DNA of 21,594 bases from an uncultured Eubacteriales bacterium (GCA_948815685.1 CAQJOC010000010.1:1-21594); one strand, 5' to 3'; positions 1 to 7,432 are shown, numbered from the stretch's first letter. Notes: a model not told the origin generated them from the sequence alone. Numbers and translations are program-made.

Positions 1-7
1 TCGCATT

Positions 8-45
8 AAAGTCACCGTTCTCTTCCTCACAATGGTGACTTTTTT
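8..45 (+). terminator. Rho-independent terminator of an upstream + strand gene
   Basis: A 9-bp perfect stem (AAAGTCACC at 8-16 with GGTGACTTT at 34-42) encloses a 17-base loop and ends in a run of six T on the + strand. It must serve a gene lying left of the window, because no + strand gene precedes it here. Confidence 0.75.
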
Positions 46-55
46 GACAGTCTGT

Positions 56-81
56 CTAATCACTCCTTTGTGATTAGTTTT
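56..81 (+). terminator. Second tandem terminator hairpin
   Basis: An 8-bp perfect stem (CTAATCAC at 56-63, GTGATTAG at 70-77) has a 6-base loop and is followed by TTTT. It follows the first terminator by 10 bases, so it looks like a backup stop for the same upstream transcript. The minus strand side has no T-run, so it does not serve the GNAT gene. Confidence 0.6.
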
Positions 82-129
82 CCCTACTCTTTTCATTTCT
101 TGTCTGTTATTTTATGAGAACTCTCAAAT

Positions 130-684
130 TTAAAATTCACTTCTTAAAATAGAATAAATTGCCGAATCGCAGTGTTCACCATTATTTTTGAGTCCATATT
201 GCCTTAAAATTCCCTCAAACTTCAGTCCGCACTTTAACATCACTTTTCCCGAAGCTGGATTTTCTGTTAAATGGCGTAGTTGGATACGATTAAAATTTAC
301 TTTTATGAATAAATATTTTATAACCGCACTTAGTGCTTCCGTCATAATCCCTCTGTTCCAGAGTCTTTTTGTAACAACATATCCGATTTCACATGTTGAT
401 CTGTTTTCTATTATTTTTATAACATCTATACCACCTATTACCTCACTTGTATCTTTCAGAGTAATACACCATCTGTAACAATTTGCATTTTTATATTCTT
501 CCAACCATTTATCTAAAATTGTATAAGTATCATTAACATTCCTATGAGCCTGCCAAGAAAGATATTTTACATTTTCAGGATCTTTTGCCCAATTGTCAAA
601 CATCATTTGAGCGTCTTCTGTTTTAAACTTTCTTAATAAAAGTCTTTCTGTTTCTATATTTTGAGTCCCTATATGATATAGCAT
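130..684 (-). CDS. GNAT family N-acetyltransferase (RimJ/RimL-like)
   Basis: This is a single-domain cytoplasmic acetyltransferase of the Acetyltransf_3 (RimJ/RimL) type, which uses acetyl-CoA; the substrate cannot be told from sequence. Family signs are the N-terminal ETERLLLRKF block, the EIGYVV...RLWNRGIMTEA acetyl-CoA binding region, and a C-terminal NPASGKVMLKCGLKFEG block. Its length of about 184 residues is normal. The frame opens at an ATG at 702, but no ribosome binding site precedes that codon. The bases ATGGAGTG there provide a GGAG site 12 bases before the second ATG (684), which gives the usual family N-terminus MLYHIGTQ, so I chose 684. It is a lone gene with its own promoter at 727-755. 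Confidence 0.85.
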   Translation of the reverse strand: MLYHIGTQNIETERLLLRKFKTEDAQMMFDNWAKDPENVKYLSWQAHRNVNDTYTILDKWLEEYKNANCYRWCITLKDTSEVIGGIDVIKIIENRSTCEIGYVVTKRLWNRGIMTEALSAVIKYLFIKVNFNRIQLRHLTENPASGKVMLKCGLKFEGILRQYGLKNNGEHCDSAIYSILRSEF

Positions 685-726
685 ATTATAAAAACACTCC
701 ATAAAAAAAATTTTTGCTGTTTTTAT

Positions 727-755
727 ATTATATATAAAATGTATTATTTCAGCAA
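727..755 (-). promoter_or_regulatory. Candidate promoter of the GNAT gene
   Basis: On the minus strand TTGCTG (755-750) is followed after 17 bases by a perfect TATAAT (732-727). The -35 box matches only half of the consensus. The position, 25-45 bases before the start codons, fits the GNAT gene. Confidence 0.45.
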
Positions 756-871
756 TTTTTCAACAAAATTTTTAAATGTTTTTTGCGTAAAAATCCTAAG
801 AGGCAGATTTCTATACCATACTTTTAATCTCTCAATCTAATTGAACGATTTTCTTAAGCAAACTCAGCAGA

Positions 872-953
872 CTAAAGGCAATATCGCACAAAAGATGTCT
901 ATAAACTTTAAATAAGATTTGTAGGTATCTTTTGTGCGCGGTGTTCCCTTAAA
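872..953. mobile_element. MITE-like element, family A, copy A1 (82 bp)
   Basis: The ends are imperfect inverted repeats: CTAAAGGCAATATCGCAC on the left, and the reverse complement of the right end reads TTTAAGGGAACACCGCGCAC. Just inside is an 11-bp perfect inverted repeat, GCACAAAAGAT (886-896) and ATCTTTTGTGC (927-937). Positions 900-927 match 6822-6849 of copy A2 perfectly in inverse orientation over 28 bases, so A1 looks like an internally deleted, inverted relative of A2. It has no coding capacity, so it would need a transposase supplied from elsewhere. In the surrounding gene-free stretch (703-1211), 756-871 shows nothing recognisable and 961-1122 is element B1. Confidence 0.7.
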
Positions 954-960
954 ATCATAC

Positions 961-1122
961 AATAGACCCTCTCGCAAAATCAATTTAGCTTAACAATTAT
1001 ACGCTCTGAAAGTTCCATTTTTTGACCTGAAAGTTTGCAATTTTTTCGAAATTATTCTCATTTATGATTTCACCTTAAGCCCTTTTGAGATGACGCACCT
1101 TGATTTCGCAGGAGACCTATTA
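961..1122. mobile_element. MITE-like element, family B, copy B1 (about 162 bp, full length)
   Basis: The left end (AATAGACCCTCTCGCAAAAT, then CAATTT) is matched by the right end, whose reverse complement reads AATAGGTCTCCTGCGAAATC and then AAGG. This gives terminal inverted repeats of about 22 bp with one indel. The 39 bases at 1035-1073 recur at 9640-9678 with only two differences. It is non-coding and lies 8 bp from element A1, so two unrelated families sit side by side upstream of the GNAT gene. Confidence 0.65.
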
Positions 1123-1211
1123 TATAAAAATCTTTCAAGTAATATTTGTTTATCGTTTCGTTAATATATTCTCTTATTAAAATCTTCACATGGTTTAAAT
1201 TTTAAAGACGT

Positions 1212-2576
1212 TTAATTTTTGAAACTATGCACCGGAGCCGGAATTCTTCCACTTCTATTTATAAATGTCTCACAGGAATGTTTATTTACCTCCATAATTG
1301 GTGCCTGTCCTAAAAGTCCGCCAAAATGAGCTGTGTCTCCTACTGATTTTCCATGTACAGGAATTATTCTTACGGCTGTTGTCTTTTGGTTAATCATACC
1401 TATTGCAGCTTCGTCTGCTATAATTCCGGATATTGTTGACGCAGGTATGTCCCCTGGTACGGCAATCATATCAAGTCCGACAGAGCAAACACATGTCATG
1501 GCCTCTAGTTTTTCTATATTAAGCGATCCTTCATTAACAGCTTCAATCATCCCTCTATCCTCACTCACCGGTATAAATGCACCGCTAAGTCCTCCAACAT
1601 AAGATGCTGCCATAATCCCGCCTTTTTTTACTTGGTCATTTAAAATTGCTAAAGCTGCTGTTGTTCCGGGAGCTCCTACCATTTCCAAACCCATTTTTTC
1701 TAAAATTTCTGCTACACTGTCATTTTTTTGAGGAGTCGGTGCAAGCGAAAGGTCTACTATTCCAAACGGAATGTTCATACGCTTGGAAGCTTCCTTAGCT
1801 ATCATTTGACCGACTCTGGTAATTTTAAAAGATGTCTTTTTTATAATTTCACAAATTTCTTCGAAATTTGTGTTTTCGTGATTTTCCAAAGCTGATTTTA
1901 CCGTTCCCGGACCGCTTATGCCAACATTAATAACAGCATCGGGTTCTGTTACACCATGGAAAGCTCCTGCCATGAATGGATTATCATCAGGAGCATTACA
2001 AAATACAACAAGCTTTGCACAGCCTATGGAATCCCTTTCTTTCGTCTTATATGAAGTCTCTTTGATTATTTTTCCCATTAATTTTACTGCATCCATATTA
2101 AGTCCTGTTTTTGTAGAACCTACATTTACCGAACTACACACAAAATCTGTTTGTGCTAAAGCTTCGGGAATTGATAATATCAAATTTTCATCAGCTTTAG
2201 TCATACCCTTGCTCACAAGTGCTGAGTATCCACCTATGAAATCAATTCCTAAATCTTTGGCGGCTTTATCGAGAGTTTTTGCAATACTTATAAAGCCATC
2301 TGGATTATGACACGCCGAACCCCCAATAATCGATATGGGAGTTACGGAAATTCTTTTATTTACAATTGGTATTCCGTATTCTCTTTCAAGGGCCTTTCCT
2401 GTTTTTACCAAATCTTTAGCCGTATCAGTTACTTTTTTATAAATATTTTCGTTCAATTTCTTTAAATTGTTATCAATACAATCAAGTAAGTTCAAGCCAA
2501 GCGTGATTGTACGAATATCAAGGTTTTCATTAGCTATCATTTGGTTGGTCTCATTAATTTCATGAAAATTTATCAT
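1212..2576 (-). CDS. PFL family protein (UPF0210 / DUF711)
   Basis: The protein has 454 residues, the normal length of the UPF0210 (DUF711) family, which is related in fold to pyruvate formate-lyase-like proteins; its biochemical role is not established. The sequence is intact from MINFHEINET to a C-terminal AHFGGLLGQAPIMEVN region typical of the family. Glycine-rich blocks such as ISIIGGSACHNPDGF, NVGISGPGTV and ASYVGGLSGAFIPVSEDRG support the assignment. It lies 79 bases downstream of the ACT-domain gene; this UPF0237-UPF0210 gene pair is widely conserved in Firmicutes, which suggests that the small ACT protein regulates or senses a ligand for it. The ribosome binding site is weak (AAAGGAT about 12 bases before the ATG), so translation may depend on coupling. 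Confidence 0.93.
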   Translation of the reverse strand: MINFHEINETNQMIANENLDIRTITLGLNLLDCIDNNLKKLNENIYKKVTDTAKDLVKTGKALEREYGIPIVNKRISVTPISIIGGSACHNPDGFISIAKTLDKAAKDLGIDFIGGYSALVSKGMTKADENLILSIPEALAQTDFVCSSVNVGSTKTGLNMDAVKLMGKIIKETSYKTKERDSIGCAKLVVFCNAPDDNPFMAGAFHGVTEPDAVINVGISGPGTVKSALENHENTNFEEICEIIKKTSFKITRVGQMIAKEASKRMNIPFGIVDLSLAPTPQKNDSVAEILEKMGLEMVGAPGTTAALAILNDQVKKGGIMAASYVGGLSGAFIPVSEDRGMIEAVNEGSLNIEKLEAMTCVCSVGLDMIAVPGDIPASTISGIIADEAAIGMINQKTTAVRIIPVHGKSVGDTAHFGGLLGQAPIMEVNKHSCETFINRSGRIPAPVHSFKN

Positions 2577-2655
2577 AACCTATTTCAAATCCTTTTATTT
2601 AATAATGATTCCAATTTGTGTTTTATCAACCGATATGTAACTGCCACAATATTAT

Positions 2656-2931
2656 TTAAATCCGGTGCATATTTGTAAATATTTCTTCTTTTTGGATCTT
2701 TATTATAACTCCTATTTTTTTGCCTATCTGTTCTAAATTTATTGATATATCTTTAAAGTCACATGTAGTACTCTCTAAATCTACAATCATAATCATGTTA
2801 AAGTATTCGTCCAATATAGTTTGTGATATATCCAAAACATTTATATCAGAATCAGCCAAATAATTACAAATTGCTGCAATAATGCCTATTTTATCTTTTC
2901 CTAAAACTGTAATAATCGCTTTTTCCATCAT
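2656..2931 (-). CDS. ACT domain-containing protein (UPF0237)
   Basis: This 91-residue protein is essentially one ACT domain, a small ligand-binding fold that usually senses amino acids. The opening EKAIITVLGKDKIGIIAAIC is the typical first strand-loop-helix of the family, and DINVLDISQTI is the second conserved block. There is no catalytic domain. A strong GAGGAGAAG site lies just before two consecutive ATG codons; the first leaves 6 bases and the second 9, so either may start translation. It precedes the UPF0210 gene on the same strand and follows mreC across a 125-bp gap that holds a family B fragment. The role is probably regulatory, by analogy with GcvR-type ACT proteins. Confidence 0.9.
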   Translation of the reverse strand: MMEKAIITVLGKDKIGIIAAICNYLADSDINVLDISQTILDEYFNMIMIVDLESTTCDFKDISINLEQIGKKIGVIIKIQKEEIFTNMHRI

Positions 2932-2980
2932 AATCTTCTCCTCATCAACTTTAAAAGAAAATAAATTAATATAATTTTTT

Positions 2981-3050
2981 ATTAGACTTCCCGCAAAATC
3001 AATTTGGCGTAAAAATTACACACTCTAAAGGCTCTCTTTTTACCTATCTG
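2981..3050. repeat. Family B element fragment, copy B2 (left end only)
   Basis: ATTAGACTTCCCGCAAAATC followed by AATTT and about 45 further bases align with the left part of B1 (961-1032). The central 39-base block and the right inverted repeat are missing. It ends 6 bases before the mreC stop codon and fills most of the mreC-ACT gap, so it may separate two formerly tighter genes. Confidence 0.55.
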
Positions 3051-3056
3051 ACATTG

Positions 3057-3926
3057 CTACTGAACGACACTTTGCGAGATTTGCCCTTCTCCATGAAAGC
3101 CTATTATAACAAGAACGTCTTTCACCTTTTTTATGTCTTCAAAAGGCTCTATAATCGCATAGTGAAAAAAGTTAACATTATCATAATTGATTCCTTTTAC
3201 CTTACCTATTAATAGGTTTTTAGGATACATACCGCTAAGCCCAGTTGTCGTAATGATATTTCCCTCTTTTAAAGAATTTTGCGACGAGACTAACGTTAAT
3301 CCGGTTAACCCTTGTTCGCAAAGTTCTGCATTTCCGGAAATAATACCCATATCTCCACTGACTGTATCAGCAGCCCCCAGCTTTGCGTCCGGCGAAAAAA
3401 TAGTTTTTACTTTAGAAGATTTTTTTTCAGCTTTTGCAATATACCCTACAAATCCATTTTCCGTAATAACCGAATCACCATCTGAAATACCGGAGTCTGT
3501 TCCAAGATTGATTGTAAAACCATAAAAAAGTTCGCTGGGGTCTCTGCCTATAACAGATGCCGAAACAAAACTTAAATCATCTCTTTCCTGATTAAATCCA
3601 AAATATTTTTCGTATTTAATAATTTTTCTTTTTAAATCATAATAATCGGCTGTTACTTCACGAAGTTGTCTAATTTCCGCTTTAAGTTCTTCGTTTTCAT
3701 TTTTTAATTCCTGTGAAGATTTAAAGTCATATACTATTCCATCCATACTCCTGTGCAATTCAAAAAAGGCATTCTGAACCGGAACAACCGTCATATTAAC
3801 TATATTTGAAAAAAGATTTTCATTATAAGCAGATGTGTAAAGCAAAAAACCTGAGGCGAACAAAAAAACTCCTAAGATAATTTTAAAAGATGTACTCTTA
3901 AAAATGTGCCACAGGATTCCTTTCAC
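3057..3926 (-). CDS. mreC: Rod shape-determining protein MreC
   Basis: MreC is the bitopic membrane protein that links cytoplasmic MreB filaments to the peptidoglycan synthesis machinery of the elongasome. The 289-residue protein has a short cytoplasmic N-terminus, one membrane segment at about residues 14-34, a coiled coil rich in Glu, Lys and Leu (about 66-95), and the beta-rich extracellular domain (VIGRDPSELFYGFTINLG; DSVITENGFVGYIAK). The start is GTG, with AGGTG eight bases upstream. It follows mreB by 60 bases in the same direction, so the two are surely co-transcribed. MreD, normally next, is absent; the next gene encodes an ACT protein. About 15 residues extend past the usual hydrophobic VLVI end. 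Confidence 0.93.
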   Translation of the reverse strand: MKGILWHIFKSTSFKIILGVFLFASGFLLYTSAYNENLFSNIVNMTVVPVQNAFFELHRSMDGIVYDFKSSQELKNENEELKAEIRQLREVTADYYDLKRKIIKYEKYFGFNQERDDLSFVSASVIGRDPSELFYGFTINLGTDSGISDGDSVITENGFVGYIAKAEKKSSKVKTIFSPDAKLGAADTVSGDMGIISGNAELCEQGLTGLTLVSSQNSLKEGNIITTTGLSGMYPKNLLIGKVKGINYDNVNFFHYAIIEPFEDIKKVKDVLVIIGFHGEGQISQSVVQ

Positions 3927-3986
3927 CTTAATAACACCTCGTCAAGCTTTTATTCTTTAATTAAGCAGTTTTATATATTCAATATG

Positions 3987-4994
3987 TCAATGTCTTTTAT
4001 AATATCCCTTTGGCATAGATAAATTAAGACATTTTCCCGTTCCGTCAGCTACGCAGTCGAGAGGCCGTTCGGCAATTTGTACAGGCATATGAGTTTCATC
4101 CGAAATAAGCTTATCTATTCCTCTAAGAAGTGCTCCTCCCCCTGTGAGCATTATGCCATGGTCGATTATATCCGCCGAAAGTTCGGGAGGTGTGCTTTCC
4201 AATGTTGTTTTGACAGCTTCAACTATATTTCCGAGAGGGTCCGAAAGCGCTTCTCGCACTTCTTCGGCTTTTATTAATACATTCTTAGGCAGCCCATCAA
4301 TTAGGTCTCTTCCCTTTATTTCTATCCCTGCATCTTCTTCCCCCTCATATGGAACTGCGGAGCCTATCGAAATTTTTATGTTTTCCGCCGTTCTTTCGCC
4401 AACGAGAAGGTTATATTTACGTTTAATATAGGAAATTATTGATTCATCAAATTTGTCTCCGGCAACTCTCACGGAGCAAGCCGTAACTATGTCTCCCAAA
4501 GATATCACAGCAACTTCGGAAGTTCCTCCGCCTATATCGACAACCATGCTTCCTGTCGGCTCAGAAACCGGAAGTCCCGAACCAATAGCTGCTGCCATCG
4601 GTTCTTCAATAAGTTCCACAATTCCGGCTCCGGCTTGTTTTGCAGCGTCTTCCACTGCTCTTCTTTCTACTTCGGTAACTCCCGAAGGAATACATACAAT
4701 AACTTTAGGCTTGCAGAAAAAACTATATTTTACTGTCTTTTTGATAAAATATTTCAGCATACTGGAAGTTATATCAAAATCCGCAATAACTCCATCCTTA
4801 AGAGGCCTAACCGCAACAATGGAACTGGGTGTTCTTCCAATCATTTCCTTTGCTTGAGCTCCGACAGCTAAAACCATATCATTTCTGACATCCACGGCTA
4901 CAACCGATGGTTCCCTCGTAACTATTCCTTTTCCTTTGACAAATACCAATGTATTAGCTGTTCCCAAATCAATTCCTATATCTTTAGACAACAT
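3987..4994 (-). CDS. mreB: Rod shape-determining protein MreB
   Basis: MreB is the bacterial actin that forms membrane-associated filaments directing lateral cell-wall synthesis. The 335-residue protein is full length. The nucleotide-binding signatures of the actin fold are intact: phosphate-1 loop DIGIDLGTANTLVFV (5-19), the EEPMAAAIG connector (130-138), phosphate-2 loop VDIGGGTSEVAVISLG (152-167) and the adenosine motif GIMLTGGGALLRGID (280-294). ATG is the start, with GAGGAG 11 bases upstream. It is the first gene of the mreB-mreC unit, and an extended -10 promoter lies about 40 bases upstream. Presence of MreB and MreC implies a rod or elongating cell, or one that recently was. Confidence 0.96.
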   Translation of the reverse strand: MLSKDIGIDLGTANTLVFVKGKGIVTREPSVVAVDVRNDMVLAVGAQAKEMIGRTPSSIVAVRPLKDGVIADFDITSSMLKYFIKKTVKYSFFCKPKVIVCIPSGVTEVERRAVEDAAKQAGAGIVELIEEPMAAAIGSGLPVSEPTGSMVVDIGGGTSEVAVISLGDIVTACSVRVAGDKFDESIISYIKRKYNLLVGERTAENIKISIGSAVPYEGEEDAGIEIKGRDLIDGLPKNVLIKAEEVREALSDPLGNIVEAVKTTLESTPPELSADIIDHGIMLTGGGALLRGIDKLISDETHMPVQIAERPLDCVADGTGKCLNLSMPKGYYKRH

Positions 4995-5030
4995 TTATTT
5001 CCCATCTCCTCAAAAGCTTTAATAGGTAGA

Positions 5031-5039
5031 ATTATATCA
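5031..5039 (-). promoter_or_regulatory. Extended -10 promoter element of mreB
   Basis: Reading the minus strand, TGATATAAT (5039-5031) is a perfect extended -10 (TGnTATAAT). No good -35 box is visible at the usual distance, as expected for extended -10 promoters. It lies 37 bases before the mreB ATG. Confidence 0.5.
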
Positions 5040-5140
5040 TAAACTTTATATTTATATCACCCCTTATTTTTTCTTATTCTATTTTAAAAATTCCGAATAC
5101 AAGTAAATAAACTGAAAAACACAGAATTTCAAAATATAAG

Positions 5141-5169
5141 TTGACAAATTATTAATTAAAAGTTATAAT
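5141..5169 (+). promoter_or_regulatory. Consensus sigma-A promoter of the LRR gene
   Basis: TTGACA (5141-5146) and TATAAT (5164-5169) are both perfect and are separated by exactly 17 bases. This is the best promoter in the window and implies strong, constitutive-type transcription of the frameshifted LRR gene. The bases after the start point contain no obvious operator. Confidence 0.85.
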
Positions 5170-5238
5170 ATTGTTGAATTTGATTGATCGGTCGAATTAA
5201 ATAGCTTAGATAATATAAATATGAAAGGAAAGAATGTT

Positions 5239-6324
5239 GTGAATATTAAAAAATCAAAATTTGCTTTATTAGGCAAATTGGCGGCAATAACTGTTTTAGG
5301 TACCGTATTACCGGCAGCTTTACCGTGTTTCAACATGGACACTATAAGTAAGGTTCATGCAGGAAAAGATGAAGAAGAATTTGAATTGAGTCAATGTTTG
5401 GTCTCAAGATTTTGTGAAGAGGAAGATCGCTGCTTTAGAACTAGTAACGGCATGGCATTGATAATTCCCGAGGGCTTTACTTCAATAGAAGAAGGTGCTT
5501 TTTCGGATTTGGACAAAAAAATAGATTATATAGTTTTCCCTAACTCTTTAAAAAAATTAAGTGAGAATGCATTTAGAAATGGTATCAGTGAAAACGATAG
5601 CAGTGAAAAAATAATCGTCTTTATCTCGCCAGAATGCGAATGCACCGGAAATTTTCCTATGGAAGTTTCTATAATAGTTAGAAAGCCGCCTTCCGAAGAA
5701 TTTGGCATCAATGGAGAATTGGATAGTGAAGCGGTTGGCATCCTTAGCCTGATACCCAAATACGCACCGAATGGGGCAAACGGTCTTCTCGAAATTCCAA
5801 CTTTTTTCAATAGTATAGAACACGGAGCTACTGTGACTGAGATTTGCACTACTCCAGCGGGACTCCCTAGAAAAGACGTTCCTAGAAGTTTCATCAATAA
5901 AACTGTTGAATTCCCGGAAGGTACGGTACCTTGGAAAAAATGTGTCCTTCTAAAGTTGAAAATGATGAAGTTTTGAAAACAGATGTTGAGCGTGTCGTGA
6001 TTCCTTCAACTTGTAAAAATATATGGCCATCCGTCTTTTTAAATTGTACCAATCTTAAAGAAATTGTATTCAAGGGTGATGATGTAATACTTCCATCGGG
6101 TCCGGTTCCATTTGTACATGGCTCAGGCATTTGGTAATTGTTGTCATTTAACTGAAGATAATCGCCCTACGTTTCCCAAACATATTACTTGCGGAGATGA
6201 TGTTTTTATCGGAAGTTGCGGTTGTCCTCATCCGAGATTTGAAGGTGTTTCCCCCCGTAACTGTTTTATGTTTAATTTCCCGGATCCGTTTTTTAATTTT
6301 CCGCCACCACCGCCTCACTTTTAA
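5239..6324 (+). pseudogene. Secreted leucine-rich-repeat (BspA-like) protein, two frameshifts
   Basis: The product begins with a signal peptide (NIKKSKFALLGKLAAITVLG, then a cut near KVHA/GKDE), followed by BspA/TpLRR-type repeats such as ALIIPEGFTSIEEGAFSDL, NIWPSVFLNCTNLKEIVF and QAFGNCCHL. Proteins of this kind are exported and act at the cell surface, often in adhesion. The reading frame breaks twice. It shifts at an A6 run (5935-5940), after which the old frame stops at 5976 and LRR homology continues in another frame (KMCPSKVENDEVLKTD). It shifts back near 6110-6125, ending in a Phe/Pro-rich tail (NFPDPFFNFPPPPPHF). One extra A in the run would restore frame at the first break. The ATG at 5221 has no ribosome binding site, while AAAGGAAAG lies 9 bases before an in-frame GTG at 5239. 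The intact promoter and terminator suggest recent decay, slippage, or assembly error. Confidence 0.7.
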
Positions 6325-6339
6325 ATTTTATGTAAAACC

Positions 6340-6363
6340 AGGCCCCTTTTGGGGCTTTGTTTT
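6340..6363 (+). terminator. Terminator of the LRR gene
   Basis: AGGCCCC (6340-6346) pairs with GGGGCTT (6351-6357) around a TTTT loop, with one G-T pair, and is followed by TGTTTTA. It lies 15 bases after the last stop codon of the LRR gene. Confidence 0.75.
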
Positions 6364-6371
6364 ATATGGTT

Positions 6372-6394
6372 AACCACGCGGTACCCGCGTGGTT
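6372..6394. repeat. GC-rich perfect 10-bp hairpin
   Basis: AACCACGCGG (6372-6381) and CCGCGTGGTT (6385-6394) form a perfect stem with a 3-base loop. No T-run follows on either strand, so it is not a standard terminator. Its G+C content contrasts sharply with its surroundings. It sits between the LRR terminator and the IS200 remnant and could be a repetitive palindrome or a transcript-stabilising hairpin. Confidence 0.5.
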
Positions 6395-6423
6395 CTGAGC
6401 TTAAGCGATGAAGAAAAAAACTA

Positions 6424-6705
6424 ATGTGCTAAACTGAAAGTAGACCTGGTAGTTTATAGGAATAGCATATTAGGAAGAATTAAGATACAAGAACAAAATA
6501 ATCCTATGAACAGTTTAGCACATACAAAGTGGAACTGTAAAGGAAACACTGCATAATACACATCAATAATCTCTAAAACATAAAAAGAAAGAGTCAGATA
6601 AAAAATCGCCTCACTTTTTACCATAATGATGCTATATGGCAAACCAAAGTAAGCTGACATAGGTCTTCCGGTAGCTAAATAAAGATTTTCCAAAACAAAC
6701 ATTAT
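6424..6705 (+). pseudogene. tnpA: IS200/IS605 tnpA remnant (N-terminal part with left-end hairpin)
   Basis: An ATG at 6506 opens MNSLAHTKWNCK, the signature N-terminus of IS200-type TnpA, the single-stranded-DNA HUH transposase. The frame is then broken and stops at 6556. Further weak matches to the family follow in mixed frames: HINNL-NIKRK near 6558-6590, and LYGKPK, a stop, then ADIG near 6630-6665 (compare IYGKxKADIG). Upstream, ATGTGCTAAACTG (6424-6436) is perfectly complementary to CAGTTTAGCACAT (6511-6523) inside the first codons, as expected for the folded IS200 leader that hides the tnpA start. The catalytic HUH motif and Tyr are absent. Element A2 begins 2 bases after the last recognisable piece. 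Confidence 0.7.
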
Positions 6706-6706
6706 G

Positions 6707-6877
6707 TTTAAGGAAACACCTCACAAAAATTATATAGCGATAATTCATCGTTAAATTTTTAAATAAATCATATAAATATTAATTAATTTCTTAAATTTTT
6801 ATTGTTATATAACAAAAAATATACCTACAAATCTTATTTAAAGTTTATAAATATGTTTTGTGCGGCGTTTCCTTAAA
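6707..6877. mobile_element. MITE-like element, family A, copy A2 (171 bp)
   Basis: The left end TTTAAGGAAACACCTCACAA mirrors the right end, whose reverse complement reads TTTAAGGAAACGCCGCACAA. The interior is AT-rich and non-coding. Its left two thirds recur at 11247-11372 (A4), and 6822-6849 matches A1 perfectly over 28 bases in inverse orientation. It abuts the IS200 remnant on its right. The TTTAAGG/CCTTAAA ends could contain a TTAA or TA target duplication, which cannot be settled without an empty site. Confidence 0.75.
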
Positions 6878-7054
6878 TATATTTGTACTATAAAATGTAT
6901 TTGGCCAAAAAAGAGACGATTAAATTCTTAAATTTTTATACAATTTATATTATTAATTTTTGTGATAAATTAAGTTAGGGTCTTAAAATTTTCGTGTAAA
7001 CACGTTGTAAATTTAAATTGAGTATCATAAATATACAGAAAAGCAACTATTTTG

Positions 7055-7300
7055 TATAATAAAAAAGTTAAAGAGTTTAGTCTATACAATACAGATGCCT
7101 TTAAATATGGTAATCTAACTTAAAAAATGTAGGATTAGAATTTTATTGTAAAACAGTATGCGCGATATTATTAGGTTTATCGCCGGGTAACTTAAAAACT
7201 AAACCAATATTTCGCAAAAAAGATTACAAACGTCCCTCGGTTTTTTACCCGATACCGTTTAGGGAAATCCCAAAGAAGGAATCGCAATCCCTCTTTTAAT
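7055..7300 (+). ncRNA. Candidate structured non-coding RNA (two hairpins with complementary loops)
   Basis: A candidate promoter (TATACA at 7032-7037, 17 bases, TATAAT at 7055-7060) precedes a region with no open frame but clear pairing. Hairpin 1 joins GCGATATT (7162-7169) and GGTTT (7174-7178) with AAACCAATATTTCGC (7201-7215). Hairpin 2 joins TCCCTCGG (7233-7240) with CCG...AGGGA (7255-7265). The hairpin 1 loop contains ATCGCCGGGTAA and the hairpin 2 loop contains TTACCCGAT, so six to nine loop-loop pairs are possible. A T-rich stretch (7291-7305) could end it. I recognise no known family (not SRP RNA, tmRNA or RNase P RNA). The region is more G+C-rich than its flanks. It lies over 300 bases before oadG, so a leader role is possible but unproven. 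Confidence 0.3.
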
Positions 7301-7405
7301 TTTTTAGACATTTTGGCCTTTCTTTTCTGTCGACACTTAAAAATGAACAAAGAGAATAATAAGTAGCAAATAAGGTAAAGGAAAGGTATTTTTGTTTTTT
7401 AGAAA

Positions 7406-7432
7406 TTTACACTTTTAAGGTTTCACTATAAT
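7406..7432 (+). promoter_or_regulatory. Weak promoter candidate for oadG-oadB
   Basis: TTTACA (7406-7411) and a perfect TATAAT (7427-7432) are separated by only 15 bases, shorter than optimal. It would leave a leader of about 200 bases before oadG, in which I see no convincing riboswitch or terminator. Confidence 0.3.

Noticed and set aside
1333..1602. Frames antisense to PFL, MreB, MreC, Fmt and GpmI (for example + strand 1333-1602, 1918-2310, 4453-4857)
   Set aside because: They lie wholly opposite well-supported genes, have Ser/Pro-rich shadow composition and no ribosome binding sites.
6454..6702. 82-residue hydrophobic frame on the minus strand
   Set aside because: It is antisense to the IS200 tnpA remnant and shows no family match or ribosome binding site.
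900..6849. Apparent inversion of an inner segment between two family A copies, suggesting a DNA-inversion switch
   Set aside because: Aligning A1 with the reverse complement of A2 shows that the end and the inner part match together. A1 is simply inserted in the opposite orientation and shortened; no recombinase is present.
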